NCBI GenBank assembly: GCA_963693315.1
Contig: OY856186.1
Coordinates: 460,328,272-460,392,271, forward strand
From: Diogma glabrata
Lineage: Eukaryota > Arthropoda > Insecta > Diptera > Cylindrotomidae
Direction of reading: 5' to 3'
Length of the DNA: 64,000 nt
Part shown: positions 21,640 to 32,704 of the stretch, one piece after another
How positions within the stretch are numbered: position 1 is the first letter of the stretch
How the letters are laid out: each line of letters begins with the position of its first letter
Translations under genes and position numbers: made by a program
Notes under the pieces: model-generated
Databases searched by the model: none
The model's input: the letters and a program-made list of their open reading frames with translations, nothing else
What the model was told of the DNA's origin: nothing

Positions 21640-23130
21640 TCCCAGCTAGTAAACTGTTATCAAAATCTGATACATACCCAGCGAATAAAATGTTATCGAT
21701 TCGTCCATGAATCGTTGAAGAAACTTCTTTACTGAGTAGTAGAATCGTGATGGAAAAGGTATGGAAATTTGTTTGCAAAAAAATAAAATGTCCGCTAGAT
21801 TCGTGAACGAATGCTCTACTACGATTCACATGTAATACTACCACTTGGAATCGCTATGGAATATTCCTCAACGATTCTATAGTGAAATTTTAAAAACTTT
21901 CTTCAACGATTCTTTATAGAAATTTTGTTAGTTTTCACCTACGATTCTATCAATAGTCAATTTGAATAAAACATTGCAATATAATTAAAACATATTTTGT
22001 TTTAGTTGAATTTAATTTATTTATTTAAAATTTATTTATTTATACTTAATACAAAATTTACATTAATTTTTCCCATTTTTTTTCTCCCGATGCATCTGAA
22101 AACGGAAAAGAAATTTGTTTATTGAAATAAAGATAAAAACTATTTTAATTTAATATTACCGAAAAGAAATATCAGTCGCCATCATTATTTTCTTTATATA
22201 AAAATTTGAACAAATATTATTAATTATTATTAAACATAAATAAGCGTTTCTTTATAAATTTTTCTCTTCACTTAATTTTTTGAAGTTCACTTTCATGTTA
22301 GATTTTGTATACATATTTTAATTTAAACATTGCTTAAAATTAAAAAACATTTTCTCACGGTAAACATAATCATGAAATAAAAAGTTAAACATTGTTGATT
22401 TTTTTTGTTTTAGTTCACTTTATTAAAACTTGTAAGAAGATGGCAAATTAACCAATCAAAAGACATTAAATGTTAAAGAAAGAATCGAGATAGAATCGTA
22501 GTGTAGTCTTCTTATGGAAAAGCTGTAGAAACTTTCTCCTGAAGAAACGAAATTCGTTGGGTATGTTGATATAATGGCTGTGGCCCATTTCTCGATGAAA
22601 TTGAAATTGAAATTGAATCTGCAAATCGACTAAAAAATTTCAATTTACTCTGCTATCGTACTTGAGTAAATTTTGACAGATTGTGTTGAAATTCAATTAA
22701 AATATGTTTTTCAATGATTACTTTTTCTTAATTAAATTTTTGTAGAAGAAAATAAAGCAAAACAAAATAAAATATTACAGCGAGAAACGTCAAAATTTCA
22801 ATTTCATCGGCATTTTTGAGAAATGGGCCACGGCCATTATCTGTCTGAAACAGTTCGTTAATTTCCCAGCGAATAAAATATATACATATCATCGCACCGT
22901 GCATGAATCGTTTTATTTTATTTTTTTTGTTAGATGATGGCAAACAGGCCAAGGCCTAATTCTGGCCCAGAAAGAATTATACCTCAGCGAATAAAATGCT
23001 ATCGTTCCGTTCATGAATCGTTGAAGAAACTTCTTCTCTGAGCATGTAGAATCGTGATGGAAACGGCATGGAAATTTATATATGAAAAAAAAAAAAATAA
23101 TATTTCCGCTAGATTCGTGGCCGAACCCAG
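21640..23130. repeat. Degenerate direct repeats (ATCGT-rich family)
   Basis: CCCAGCGAATAAAATG, CATGAATCGTTGAAGAAACT, AGAATCGTGATGGAAA and CCGCTAGATTCGTG occur in order at 21678-21800 and again at 22984-23115. A partial third copy is at about 22865-22915. Internal phrases such as AACGATTCTAT occur several times at 21870-21950. Non-coding. Confidence 0.5.
22571..22840. mobile_element. 270-bp MITE with ~23-bp terminal inverted repeats
   Basis: The left end ATAATGGCTGTGGCCCATTT and the right end AAATGGGCCACGGCCATTAT are inverted copies with one difference, extending a few bases further in. Flanking TA on each side would suit a Tc1/mariner-type duplication. It interrupts the ATCGT-rich repeat family. 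Confidence 0.7.
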
Positions 23131-23293
23131 GCAAGAAACTGTAATCCAAATCGATTTGTAATCGATAGTTTCGAATTGGAGGAAAAGAGGCATATGTATA
23201 CTGTCGTTTCACTCTAATTAAAAAATATGGCGGTTTGACAATTAAAATTGCACATTTTTCCATTTACATAGTCGAGCGTAACACGTATATGTT

Positions 23294-23774
23294 GATAAAT
23301 TAAACAAATATAATGTCGTTTTCTTTTTGCCAGAGCAGAAAGTGATTTTTTTTTCATAAAAAGAATATGACAAAATTCGATCTAGTTTTTTAGTTGTGTT
23401 TGTGAAATGTCATTTAATGGTTTAGTAATTAATTTTATTTAAGTAAATAATTTGTATTAGTTTTTAATTTAAAACACGATTTAAACATAAGATTTATTTA
23501 AAACAATAACTATTTCACTTAAAAAAAAAATAATAACTAAATGGCGTCTTGTTTGTTTACAAATTTTGAAATACATTTACATTTGTGCAACTCTATTGTA
23601 TTTACAACTTGCTCTACGAAAAAATCTAGATTTATTTTCAGAGCAAAACGAGTGCTTTTTTTGTCAAATAGAATACGTAATGTCAAAAAAAATCGATCTA
23701 GATCGAAAATGGGCGTGTTTAGAGCAATTTTTTTAGTAAAAGGAAAACGACATAAGATAAATTAAACAAATATA
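23294..23774. mobile_element. Inverted-repeat segment flanked by 19-bp direct repeats
   Basis: GATAAATTAAACAAATATA occurs at 23294-23312 and 23756-23774. Between them the segment begins ATGTCGTTTTCTTTTT and ends AAAAGGAAAACGACAT, an inverted pair. A further outer direct repeat (AAAGAGGCAT..GTC.T.TCACTCTAATT) is at 23186-23220 and 23827-23860. Non-coding; element class unknown. Confidence 0.5.
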
Positions 23775-25429
23775 AAGGAAAAGAACAGAACCTCCGATAT
23801 TCTATTCTATATCGGGGGTTTTGAAAAGAGGCATTGTATATTGTCATCTCACTCTAATTGAAAAAATCACCCGTTTTGGGGTGACACCCGACCGTAAAAA
23901 ACTTAAACAAACCATCACAATGTTTTCAACGATAAATCACTTAGAAACCATTTTAACCAGGTTATCCATATAATTTTAATTTATAAATTGTGATAACTTA
24001 TAAATGTGTCCTATAAATGTGGTATTGGTTCAAAAAGAATCTATTCTGCTTTTTAAAATTTTTGAGTTATTACGAAATTTTGAGTTATTATAAAATTTTA
24101 AGAATATTAATCGAATCAACATGTTGAGCATTAAATACCATCACCACTATTACTCAATAGCTTTGAATATTCCTATAGATACCATATTGACTTTTTTTTA
24201 CTGTATATTATTTAGTATGCAAGTGGTTTACGTCGATAGTGTGGCACCCTTTGTCGATAGGGTGACACCCTTAACTAGCTTAACTTTAGCTTAACTTTAC
24301 TATCTAATATATGTTTTACATTTCAAACAAATTAATTGCAAACACGTATTAGGAAACTAATAAACAATCAAATCACCGTATTTGTTAATGATCTCAAAAT
24401 AATTTTTCTTCCTTTATCTTGAAACTCAAGGAATGAATTGGAATAGATCGTTTTTCAATGGACACAAAAATAACTGTGGAATAAAATGTCAGTTATGCAG
24501 TTACTGCAGTTTTGCAAATTTGTATAGGTAGATACATACTCATACTGTTTGTTTTCAGTTTTATATATTTATATATTTGAATTAAATGAAAGTTTATCAT
24601 TTAAAATTACATGTTGTTGGGTTTTAATCCCTTGTAAATTTCAAACTCATCAAGTGATTCTTTTAGAGATCCTTGGCTACATAAATGTAAAGCCTCCAAT
24701 TTTTTTTTAAAGTGGTATAGCTATTGTTATTACACTGAAAAAAACATGTCCTATTTCCAATCGAAATGGCGAATCAAACTACGAAGTTGCTTCAACAACT
24801 CTACAATTATAAATCAATGAAGTTGAGACAATCACACAAAATATTTATGTGAAAATAAAATATTGTTCAATTAATCTCAAATACTTAAACTTTAAAATGA
24901 AAAATTCATGATATAAGACCATGATATAACGAATATAAGGTATTCTTGACAGCTAAACGAAAATTTTGTGTGACGTCATCCGGCGTAAATATAAAGAAAC
25001 AAAAAATGTTTTAATTTGAAAATTACAGAAAACATAATGTTTACGTTATGGTTTTCCTTATTTTTTTCACTAACAATTTGTTTATTAAGTTTTCTAACTC
25101 TAAAGAACATTTTGCAGGGTAGGAAATTCGACGTCCACGCCATGCTGCAGGGGTAATGCAGACAGAATTGGGTTGGTGTATCGGAGACAAGCAGAGAAAA
25201 ACTGCTTAGTCTATTACGCTACATCACCGCGAATTGGCGCCTTAAAACTTCTTATAACCTTAACATCATAACAGAACCATTAACGAAAATTTGAGTTGGG
25301 ACTGAGGTTAATACCATCACTCCGAAAAAAAAACTTTGTTAAATTTGATAACCAAAAAAAGAATACCAGACACTAACAAAACAACAGAAGTTTTACCTGG
25401 ACGTGAGAAAGAACCAAACTACCGAATCG

Positions 25430-25980
25430 GAACGTGAAACGTGTGCAGCCTGATCGCTCATTATGCTTTAATAAGCCTAGAAACAGAGCCAATAATCGGA
25501 AAACAAAACTCGAATAGTCACTCTTTATGCAGTAGTGGTCATTCTTCTCGAAATGAATTTAGTGCTGGTTTCCTTGTTGGTGCACGCATACAAGAAGCCG
25601 TGTTGAAATTCATCCTGGTCAATGAGAGGATTTGCTACTTAGGGGTACGCGGTACATAAAACAATATTTCTCTTATTGCCTTGCATGCACCTACTGAAGC
25701 TAAGACCGTCAATATTTCTACATAGCACTAGCGGAGGTTATGAAATCAACACCAACAATGATAATGGTGAGAGAATGACTGAGTTTGCATTATCAAATAA
25801 TTTGAGAATTGCCAGTACTTTCTTTTCGCATCGATCGATTCATAAGCAGACTTATGTTTTTAAACCGATTTTAAACCGTTCCTTTATATGTGCAAATATT
25901 GGAAGTAACCACTTCCTTGTATGTTCTAAGATAAGGTTCCACTTTCAACGATCAATTCAACGATCTTTTACTCATTAGAG
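25430..25980 (+). pseudogene. LINE endonuclease relic (craniofacial-development-protein-2-like)
   Basis: Shifted plus-strand frames match APE-type endonucleases often annotated in insects as craniofacial development protein 2. Visible are IGTWNV-type context before 25440, EFSAGFLVGARIQEAVLKFILVNERICYLGVRG (25555-25655), NDNGERMTEFALSNNLRIASTFFSHRSIHKQT (25760-25850) and SNHFLVCSKIRF (25910-25950). Several frameshifts and deletions, including loss of most catalytic segments. No RT follows. Confidence 0.65.
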
Positions 25981-26055
25981 TATTTAAAAGTTTGTCTTTT
26001 AAAGTCCAATCATTTTCAGTGAAGTGTAAGGAACAAACTATCTTATAATAAATAC

Positions 26056-26652
26056 GGCAAGATTACTTTATCTTAGGCCCCGGCCAATTTTTTTTTATTT
26101 TTTTAAGGGCGCTTTTATAAGCATATTACAAAAAAAATTTTTGAAAATCAGTCCCGGGGACCAAGATATAGGCATTTGAAAATAAAAATATCGTATAAAA
26201 GTACACTTTTTTTTACCGAATGTTGCAATCCAAATGACGTTTAATGTTATTTTTGATATATAATTTTAAAGAATCAACATGAATAACTTAAAAAAAAATA
26301 ATTATAACCTTAGGGGCCCACGTTATGACCATTTGAGGCAAGATTACTTTAACTTAGGCGCGAGTGGATTTTTTTTTATTATTTTTATCGTAAATTAAGA
26401 AAATTTTGTAAAAGGAACAGTTTTGATCGTTTATCTTATAAGCACATAGGAAATGAAGCAAAAATAAGTAAAAATTAAAAAATTTTTGTCAAAACCAGTG
26501 CAATTTTGTATGGATTTTGCTTTTTTCAAAGGCCTGTATCTTGGACCCCGGGGCTCCGATACAACTCGTTTTGGTTTTATTCGCTTCAGTGAGTGATTCT
26601 CTATCAAATAAAAAAAAAATTTTTTTGGGGCCTAAGAAAAAGTAATATCCCC
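26056..26652. mobile_element. ~597-bp MITE with 8-9-bp target duplication
   Basis: Left end GGCAAGATTACTTTATCTTA then GGCCCC; right end, reversed, GGGGATATTACTTTTTCTTA then GGCCCC. ATAAATAC(G) stands just outside on each side (26048-26056, 26653-26661). A partial internal copy of the end occurs at about 26337. An 8-9-bp duplication suits hAT, Merlin or Mutator-like elements; no transposase is present. Confidence 0.65.
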
Positions 26653-27759
26653 ATAAATACGAACATTTTCTTTTTCCACATGATCCCTATATCCACTACA
26701 AATTGATTTATTTTTCTGGAAATTAAAAAACCTTATGTTTTGAGTATGATTTTTCACATTTGTTGAAAACTTTTGGTTTTAACGTAGTTCGGCATTTAAA
26801 TTTGTATATGTTTTAATAGTAAAACAAATACTAAAGTTCATTAATTAATGAATGAATTAATTTCAATCATTTCATTACCAAATAAATTGATTTATAAATC
26901 ATACTAAATATATTTTTAATTTAAAAACAATAGCTTTTCTCATTGATAATAACAACAAACGTATTATATAAAACTCTGAGTGACGTCAATCAAAATCAAA
27001 ATGGCATCGCTGTCGCTCTAGTGAGAATACCTTATTTTCATTTTACCATGATATAAGGCCAAAGAAAATTTTTTTCAGGGAAATAGTTATTATCTTTATT
27101 CAACTACTGTTATATTGGATATAACACTTTATGTTTTAAATAAACCTCATTCTGTTGTTAGGAAAATGTTATCGTGTAATTGTCCCAATCACAGGGAAAT
27201 TGATTGCAAATAATTTTTCTTTGCATGAATAATGAGCTGCCAACTTCGAGATGAGGTTGTCATGAACATCAATTTTTTTCAGTGTAACTATGTAAATGGT
27301 TTGCAAAAATAGACTTAAAATTTTGTTTATTTTTCTTCTTAGGAAGGTATTCCTTAAATCAGTCTTTAAAACATTTTCCGGTTTTCCCGATGTAAATTTT
27401 TTTACAAAAATCACATTTAATTTTGTCAATTATTGAGTATGATTCTAATTGGATATTTAATTTTGGTTTCAATTCTTTATATTAAATATCTTTTAGGATG
27501 TTATACTTATATTTTTTTAAATAGTTCCTTATAATATTATTTAATATAAGTGGTTACAAGGAAATTTAAATAAATTAATTTTCTTGGCGGTGTATTTAGT
27601 CGGTAATACAGTGTACTTATTTTGAACTAGACATACATGTATCCTACAAATATATTTAGAATTAATGCTTTGCTGATATACTATACCTACTATAATTAAA
27701 ATATTTTTTTAGATTTCGTTTAGCAAATATCCCAAAAAATAAATATGCCACGAGGAGTT

Positions 27760-28150
27760 CATACTTCTTAAAGAAAAAGTGGGTTCCATGAACCAATAGG
27801 TGAATTTAAAAACATTCGTTTATTACGTGTCACAGTTTCAAATGACATACTCTGGAACGAGCATGTAATGGCGATGGCAAAAAGCGCGTTTAAAAAATTC
27901 GGCCTCCTAAATAGATGCCAAAAGTGTTTCACTCCAATTACTCCATGTTTATAAGTCCTATATTTGTCCCTGAACGGAGTACTGCTGTCAAGTTTGAGGT
28001 GCTGCTTCTGTTTCCACCTTGGCACTCTTGGACTCTTTAAAATCGGGCTATACAAATTGTGGGTGATCGAGCTAGTTCTTAAAAGGTATTTACGTGTTGT
28101 TGTGACACATATTCTAAACCCTATTACACAACACTTTTTATTTAAAAAAA
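27760..28150 (+). pseudogene. LINE RT thumb relic
   Basis: Plus-strand frames read FKNIRLLRVTVSNDILWNEHVMAMAKSAFKKFGLLNRCQKCFTP (27805-27945), then LLSSLRCCFCFHLGTLGLFKIG. This is the post-palm region of CR1/RTE-like LINE proteins (L-L-G-V-x-x-S-x-x-L-x-W-N-x-H). A related piece is at 37860-38100. Decayed. Confidence 0.6.
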
Positions 28151-28169
28151 AAAGAGAAAGACCAAACAG

Positions 28170-28560
28170 GCTAAAATAGATGCAGTTCAGAGCATATCTG
28201 GATCCATCTATAAATATGTTACAAAACCCGATGATATCCAAGGTTCATCAAAAGAAAATGATTCTCACGTTGAGCAACGAATGTTTCAGAGAATATTGGC
28301 TCATCTTCGGAAAGTAACAGCGACAATACAGAATTAATAATGATAACCTATGATGAAGACGAATTAGAAAGAAATACTGAAAATGACTGGGATAATGCTG
28401 CTAATGCTTCTACTATCGAAGACAGTATTTGCATGGGTGAATCACTTCAGGACTTAAGAGATGTATCACATTGGAATATACTCGTCTCTGATAATGTTCG
28501 CATTGAAATCATAAAAAAAGCGAACATTTTCAAAATAGAGAATTGTTACTGTATCTAGAC
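28170..28560 (+). pseudogene. hAT-like transposase N-terminal relic
   Basis: A frame opening with a basic stretch and SISGSIYKYVTKPDDIQGSSKE (about 28185-28250) leads, after a frame change, to the acidic ORF 28340-28558, which ends VSHWNILVSDNVRIEIIKKANIF. The order (poly-acidic spacer, then D-x-x-x-W..L..R..I) resembles the start of ZMYM-type hAT proteins. Identification is moderate. Confidence 0.4.
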
Positions 28561-28619
28561 ACGGGTTAGACATAAAAGGTGATGTTCGTCATCTTTCTAA
28601 AGAATGGTATTATAAAGTG

Positions 28620-28800
28620 ATGTCTTATGGTGAAAAAGGATTAGATGGTTTGGTCATGTAGAAAGGGCTCCATTGGATAGAATGATAAAAAAAGCGTCCC
28701 AACAACAACCAGCTGGTGTTCGTCGAAGAGGAAGACCTAGACAACGCTGGCGTGATGACATCATCCAAGACCTTCGTGATATAGGATGTCGAAACTGGGG
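28620..28800 (+). pseudogene. LINE ORF2 C-terminal fragment, cut by the gap
   Basis: RIRWFGHVERAPLDRM..KASQQQPAGVRRRGRPRQRWRDDI and DLRDIGCRNW (28636-28798) match the very common C-terminal end of RTE-like LINE proteins (R-W-x-G-H-V-x-R, RRRGRPRxRW). The assembly gap begins immediately afterwards. Confidence 0.75.
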
Positions 28801-29000
28801 NNNNNNNNNNNNNNNNNNNNNNNNNNNNNNNNNNNNNNNNNNNNNNNNNNNNNNNNNNNNNNNNNNNNNNNNNNNNNNNNNNNNNNNNNNNNNNNNNNNN
28901 NNNNNNNNNNNNNNNNNNNNNNNNNNNNNNNNNNNNNNNNNNNNNNNNNNNNNNNNNNNNNNNNNNNNNNNNNNNNNNNNNNNNNNNNNNNNNNNNNNNN
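28801..29000. other. Assembly gap (200 N)
   Basis: A run of N of round length; the true distance is unknown. Confidence 0.99.

Positions 29001-29074
<74 letters not shown>
29001..29074. repeat. (AG)n microsatellite next to the gap
   Basis: About 37 uninterrupted AG units directly abut the gap, which is probably why assembly failed here. Confidence 0.95.
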
Positions 29075-29076
<2 letters not shown>

Positions 29077-29566
29077 CATGATCATCTGTCAAACCGTATT
29101 TTTTTGTTTATTCAGAGAGTTAAAAGAGAAAATAAAACATAATTTTTTTTCCATAGTCGTGCATAAATTTTGATGCGGGAACAAGTGTGAAGTTAGTTAA
29201 TTTTGTTTTAAAATGGACATATATATAATTATATATATAAATAAGTTTAGTATAATAAAAAACGCTTGTTTAATGTTTAGGTTAACAGTTTTAAGTTTAA
29301 TAAAATTCAAACACATTACATATTTATTATTATTTTGTACATAATATATTATCTGATAAGAGAATAATAAAGAATAATGAAAATTTTATCTAACTTATTT
29401 CTTACTAACTAATTTAAACTACATGCCTTGAAATAATACTAGCTGATTAAATTTGTTTCTTAGACTAATATTTTTTTTGTGTTACTGCAAATATAATAGA
29501 AGCGAATATCTATATATTTCTTTATAATAGATTTAATAAGAAAATTGTAATGTTCATGGCACTGTA

Positions 29567-29789
29567 AAGCCGCAATTAGACTATTGCAGAACTATGCAAT
29601 ATTTCTGCAATGGTAGTTTGTAAAATATTTAATGCAGAAAAGATTGGCAATGAACTCATTGAAAAACATTGCAATGAGTCTATGCAATGTATTGCAATGA
29701 GTTCTTTGCCAAACTTTTCTGCAATGAATATTTTACACACTACCATTGCAGAAATATTGCAGAGTTCTGCAATAGTCTAATTGCGGCTT
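29567..29789. mobile_element. 223-bp fold-back MITE, ~95-bp arms
   Basis: It starts AAGCCGCAATTAGACTATTG and ends CAATAGTCTAATTGCGGCTT. Nearly the whole left half (TTGCAGAAC, ATATTTCTGCAATGGTAGT, GGCAATGAACTCATTG) is mirrored on the right. The pentamer TGCAA is heavily repeated inside. Non-coding; a transcript would be one long hairpin. Confidence 0.85.
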
Positions 29790-29813
29790 AGCCACTTAAA
29801 AGATTTCGATTTA

Positions 29814-30240
29814 TTAATTTGTTTGAACATTAATAATTATCCTTGTAAAAACAGAAACCTTTAAAATAGAAACTACATTTGTTTTCATCTCCTTTTCAGT
29901 GGTATTACTAATCGTTACAATTTCATTACTAGGAATTTTTAAACCTCCTCTATTTTTTGGGGATATAAGAGAATCGGATAATACAGGTCTTTCAAGACAT
30001 GACACTCATTCAGAACAGTGAAGGAATTGTTTTAACCGAAAAACTATAAAACCTGATATATATCCAACAACATTTTCAACATACTTAGATAACTCAGGAT
30101 AGTCAAATAAATGTTCGTTATCTGAGAGAAATACTGTATCATCTTCTGCTATAGAGCTACTTGAACTACTACGTGGTTGCAGCAAGAGTGACCTTTCAGT
30201 AGTTAAATTAATGGCAGTAATTGGATTCAAGATAGCCAGC
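29814..30240 (-). pseudogene. P-element/THAP9-type transposase C-terminal relic
   Basis: The minus strand reads LNPITAINLTTERSLLL.., then VENVVGYISGFIVFRLKQFLHCSE, a TGA stop, then VSCLERPVLSDSLISPKNRGGLKIPS in the same frame. The Y-I-x-G-F-x-x-x-K-L...C..C and R-G-G-L-x-x-P-S pattern is the conserved end of P-type transposases. The in-frame stop lies between the two expected cysteines. Confidence 0.5.
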
Positions 30241-30269
30241 TCCTCTAAAGGTAAACAATTACCTAAACC

Positions 30270-31232
30270 AGTTATAAATATGTTATAAATATGTTACATT
30301 TTCAAAATTTTTGCCATTAGTCAAAGTAATATGTGGCCCATAGTGATCAATGATTAACAACGTTGGTTGCCGGTACAATTTTGTTTCGGACGGCTTATAC
30401 TATGTTTTCAATATATCTATTTAAAATATCACAATTCCACGTGCCAGTTTTATTGACATCTACTAGACAACCCTCACACACTTTGGGTTTTTTTATTAAT
30501 TTTGAAAATAATAAGTGAGGTTTAAATATTTTCCCTTCCATTGTTATTGCGAAAGTGACAGCAAACCGCTTATGGGAAGAAGTGGCCTTTCGTAAAAGAA
30601 CATTACGAGTGCCTTTTGCAGAAATTGTTTATTTCTGTTCGGATTCAAAGTAAAGAGGTACTTGTTCGATAATCAAAACGTTTCTTGGAAAAATATTATG
30701 TTTTTCAATAATATCAAAAACATTTTGATGAAAATTCATAATAATGTTGACTACATCGTTCGGCAAAAGTCGCGCTGTAGTTTGTCGCCAGTTTATAGCG
30801 CGTTTTAAAACGGTTACACCAGCCGGTAGAAGCCAAAAATGAATCATATGTTACATCACCATTTTTAAGAAAATCTTTCTTGATACTGAGAGCCTTCAGC
30901 TGTATATATTTGTCCTTAATTCTTAGTCCCTTTTCGTTTCTCGAGTGTATCCAATTCAATAAAACTATCTCCAACTTTTTATATTCCCCTGTTCTTCCAC
31001 CACCTTGAACTCAGCGTGATTTTTTTATCTCTACTTGTGAGTTGTTTAACATATCCTTTAACATACTACGTTGGTTGTACCACCGTTTTATATTTGGTAT
31101 AGGAATACCTGTCTTTTTTGAAACGGCTTCAAAGCCACAACCTTTTTGGTTTACTTTATACTAATTTATAGCATCCAATTTTTGTTTGATTGAATAAGAT
31201 TTCCTTTTCGAATTTAGTATTAAATTGTCCAT
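30270..31232 (-). pseudogene. pogo/Tigger-like (Tc1 superfamily) transposase relic
   Basis: The minus strand begins MDNLILNSKRKSYSIKQKLD (31232), then GIPIPNIKRWYNQRSML (a pipsqueak-type helix-turn-helix). A CENP-B-like segment follows (LLNWIHSRNEKGLRIKDK, FLASTGWCNRFKTRYKL, 30960-30740). After frame changes comes DDE-region sequence (VPLYFESEQK, GTRNVLLRKATSSHKRFAVTF, VDVNKTGTWN, LLIIDHYGPH to about 30330). The end of the catalytic domain is missing, and several stops and shifts make it inactive. Confidence 0.65.
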
Positions 31233-31485
31233 TCTAAAAATACAATTTTTAGCAAAAAAATTAAATAAATTTTTATAAAATTAACTTTCGTTTAATAACG
31301 CCAATTTTTGTTTTTTGGTTGTTTTCGTATTATTTGTATATATATCTTAGATGTCAAATATTGCAAAATAGGATAATGTTGGTTTATTTTGAATAAAAGA
31401 ACCGGTTCTTCTAAATGAATAGAAGGACCAGCCTTTTTCTATTCGAACAAAAGAACCAGTTCTTATGTTCGGGGGGAAGACGGTA

Positions 31486-31620
31486 GTAATTATAATACTT
31501 ATCAAATAAAGTATAATGTCGACGGTGTGAAACGTATAATTATTATTTTATAGATGAAATAGAGAGCCATAGAATGACTAGCCATAAAATGACTATGGCA
31601 TTTGTAAATATTTTGTTTTC
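31486..31620. repeat. Direct repeat, copy 1 (second at 32828-32960)
   Basis: TATAATACTTATCAAATAAA, GTATAAT.TC.ACGGTGTGAAACG and ATTATTATTTTATAG.TGAAAT occur here and again at 32828-32900, with TTGTTTTCTTG following in both. Confidence 0.55.
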
Positions 31621-31664
31621 TTGTGATTGGATTATTAATTGTATTATTAATTATTGAAATTTAT

Positions 31665-31710
31665 CTACAGGTATTTTGTGTATAATAGATTCTACACAAA
31701 ATACCTGTAG
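31665..31710. repeat. Perfect hairpin, 18-bp arms
   Basis: CTACAGGTATTTTGTGTA (31665-31682) pairs exactly with TACACAAAATACCTGTAG (31693-31710) across a 10-base loop. Function unknown; it could be the core of a small fold-back element. Confidence 0.8.
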
Positions 31711-32139
31711 ATGGAATATTGTATTCCGAAACATGTTGTAAGCAATAAAGTTTGAATTTTTTATATAAATTAAAATAGTTTTTTTAAATATTTAAATATT
31801 TATTTTGAGTGAAATAAAAGAATACAATCCAAAAAAAGAAATATAATGGATTTCAATTTCTATTGTTAGTTTATCAAACTCTTCCATACACCGGTCAGCA
31901 TGTTGTAAACTATTAGCTCCGCCAACTTATATTTCATATTTCATATTTATTTATTTATATCAAAAAATAAAGTAAGTAGTACTTATACATTTGATTTTAA
32001 TTACAATGTTATTTTGAGTATCACAGACTAGGCCAGAGTAAAGTTAAATATTAAAATCTACTAAAAAAGAAAAAACATTATAAACGTTACTTAAAATACG
32101 TAAAAACAAATAATATCACAACAAGCTGTGAAAACGCAT

Positions 32140-32500
32140 CATCTCTGAGGCACATAGAACCACCCCAAACGCTTAGACATATACTGAGCTGTAACTAAAG
32201 TTTACAAAATTGACTAGGAATATGGATTTCGATCCGGTCCGTTTTAATTCTAGCGGTAAGTTATTCCACAATTTGATTCCCCTTACGAAAACAGATGAAT
32301 TAAGAGCGATGCATGAATTTGAAGCGGGGATGAGTCTCAGGTTATCTGAGAATCTAAATGAGAAACGTAATTTTTCATAGAAATAAGTGGGACTCTGAGT
32401 ACGAATTAAGGTTTTCAGGAAATAGCATGTTCTGTTCTGAAATTCAAATAGGTGAGTATATCACAGCTCAATAAACGCGTAGTTTGTTAAACTTTAACTT
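32140..32500 (-). pseudogene. LINE ORF2 3'-end relic
   Basis: On the minus strand: LRFSFRFSDNLRLIPASNSC.. then SVFVRGIKLWNNLPLELKRTGSKSIFLVNF (about 32370-32200). The L-W-N-x-L-P-x-E-x-K motif with R-F upstream is the usual end of CR1-type LINE proteins. Confidence 0.6.
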
Positions 32501-32704
32501 AAACTCTAAACGTTTTGATTTTACAGCATCCGATTCAAAAATCGTCAAATTGGTTGACAAATTTCACCGCATACACGATTAATTTTCTCTCAACACAACC
32601 ATGTTGTAAAACAAGTTGGATAATGTATGGGCTGCATTAGAGGCTATGTACATAGGACATACCTATATACCCAGTAAAAGTGTTATACCAGATTTACTAG
32701 TAAC

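Larger units (their letters stand above)
24930..27046. mobile_element. Inserted element with subterminal inverted repeats
   Basis: ATAAGGTATTCT near the left border (24935) is inverted as AGAATACCTTAT near the right (about 27024-27035), each followed inward by a TGACGTCA box (24971 and 26981). The inserted DNA holds a LINE endonuclease relic and a second MITE, so it is itself a composite. Confidence 0.45.
24731..27090. repeat. Dispersed repeat family S, copy 2, split by a 2.1-kb insertion
   Basis: The left part (24731-24918) matches 16374-16540; the right part (27048-27090, CATGATATAAGGCCAAAG...GGAAATAGTTAT) matches its continuation. CATGATATAAG is present on both sides of the insertion (24907-24917, 27048-27058), as expected of a target duplication. 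An inverted ACACTGAAAAAAA end is also seen at about 27274-27286. Confidence 0.5.

Noticed and set aside
28625..29173. Overlapping ORFs of 118-166 residues across the gap
   Set aside because: They consist of N-derived X residues and AG-repeat dipeptides; only the LINE tail at 28620-28800 is real sequence.
32140..32500. A host gene encoding SVFVRGIKLWNNLP
   Set aside because: The motif is the standard LINE ORF2 tail, and no other exon-like sequence flanks it.
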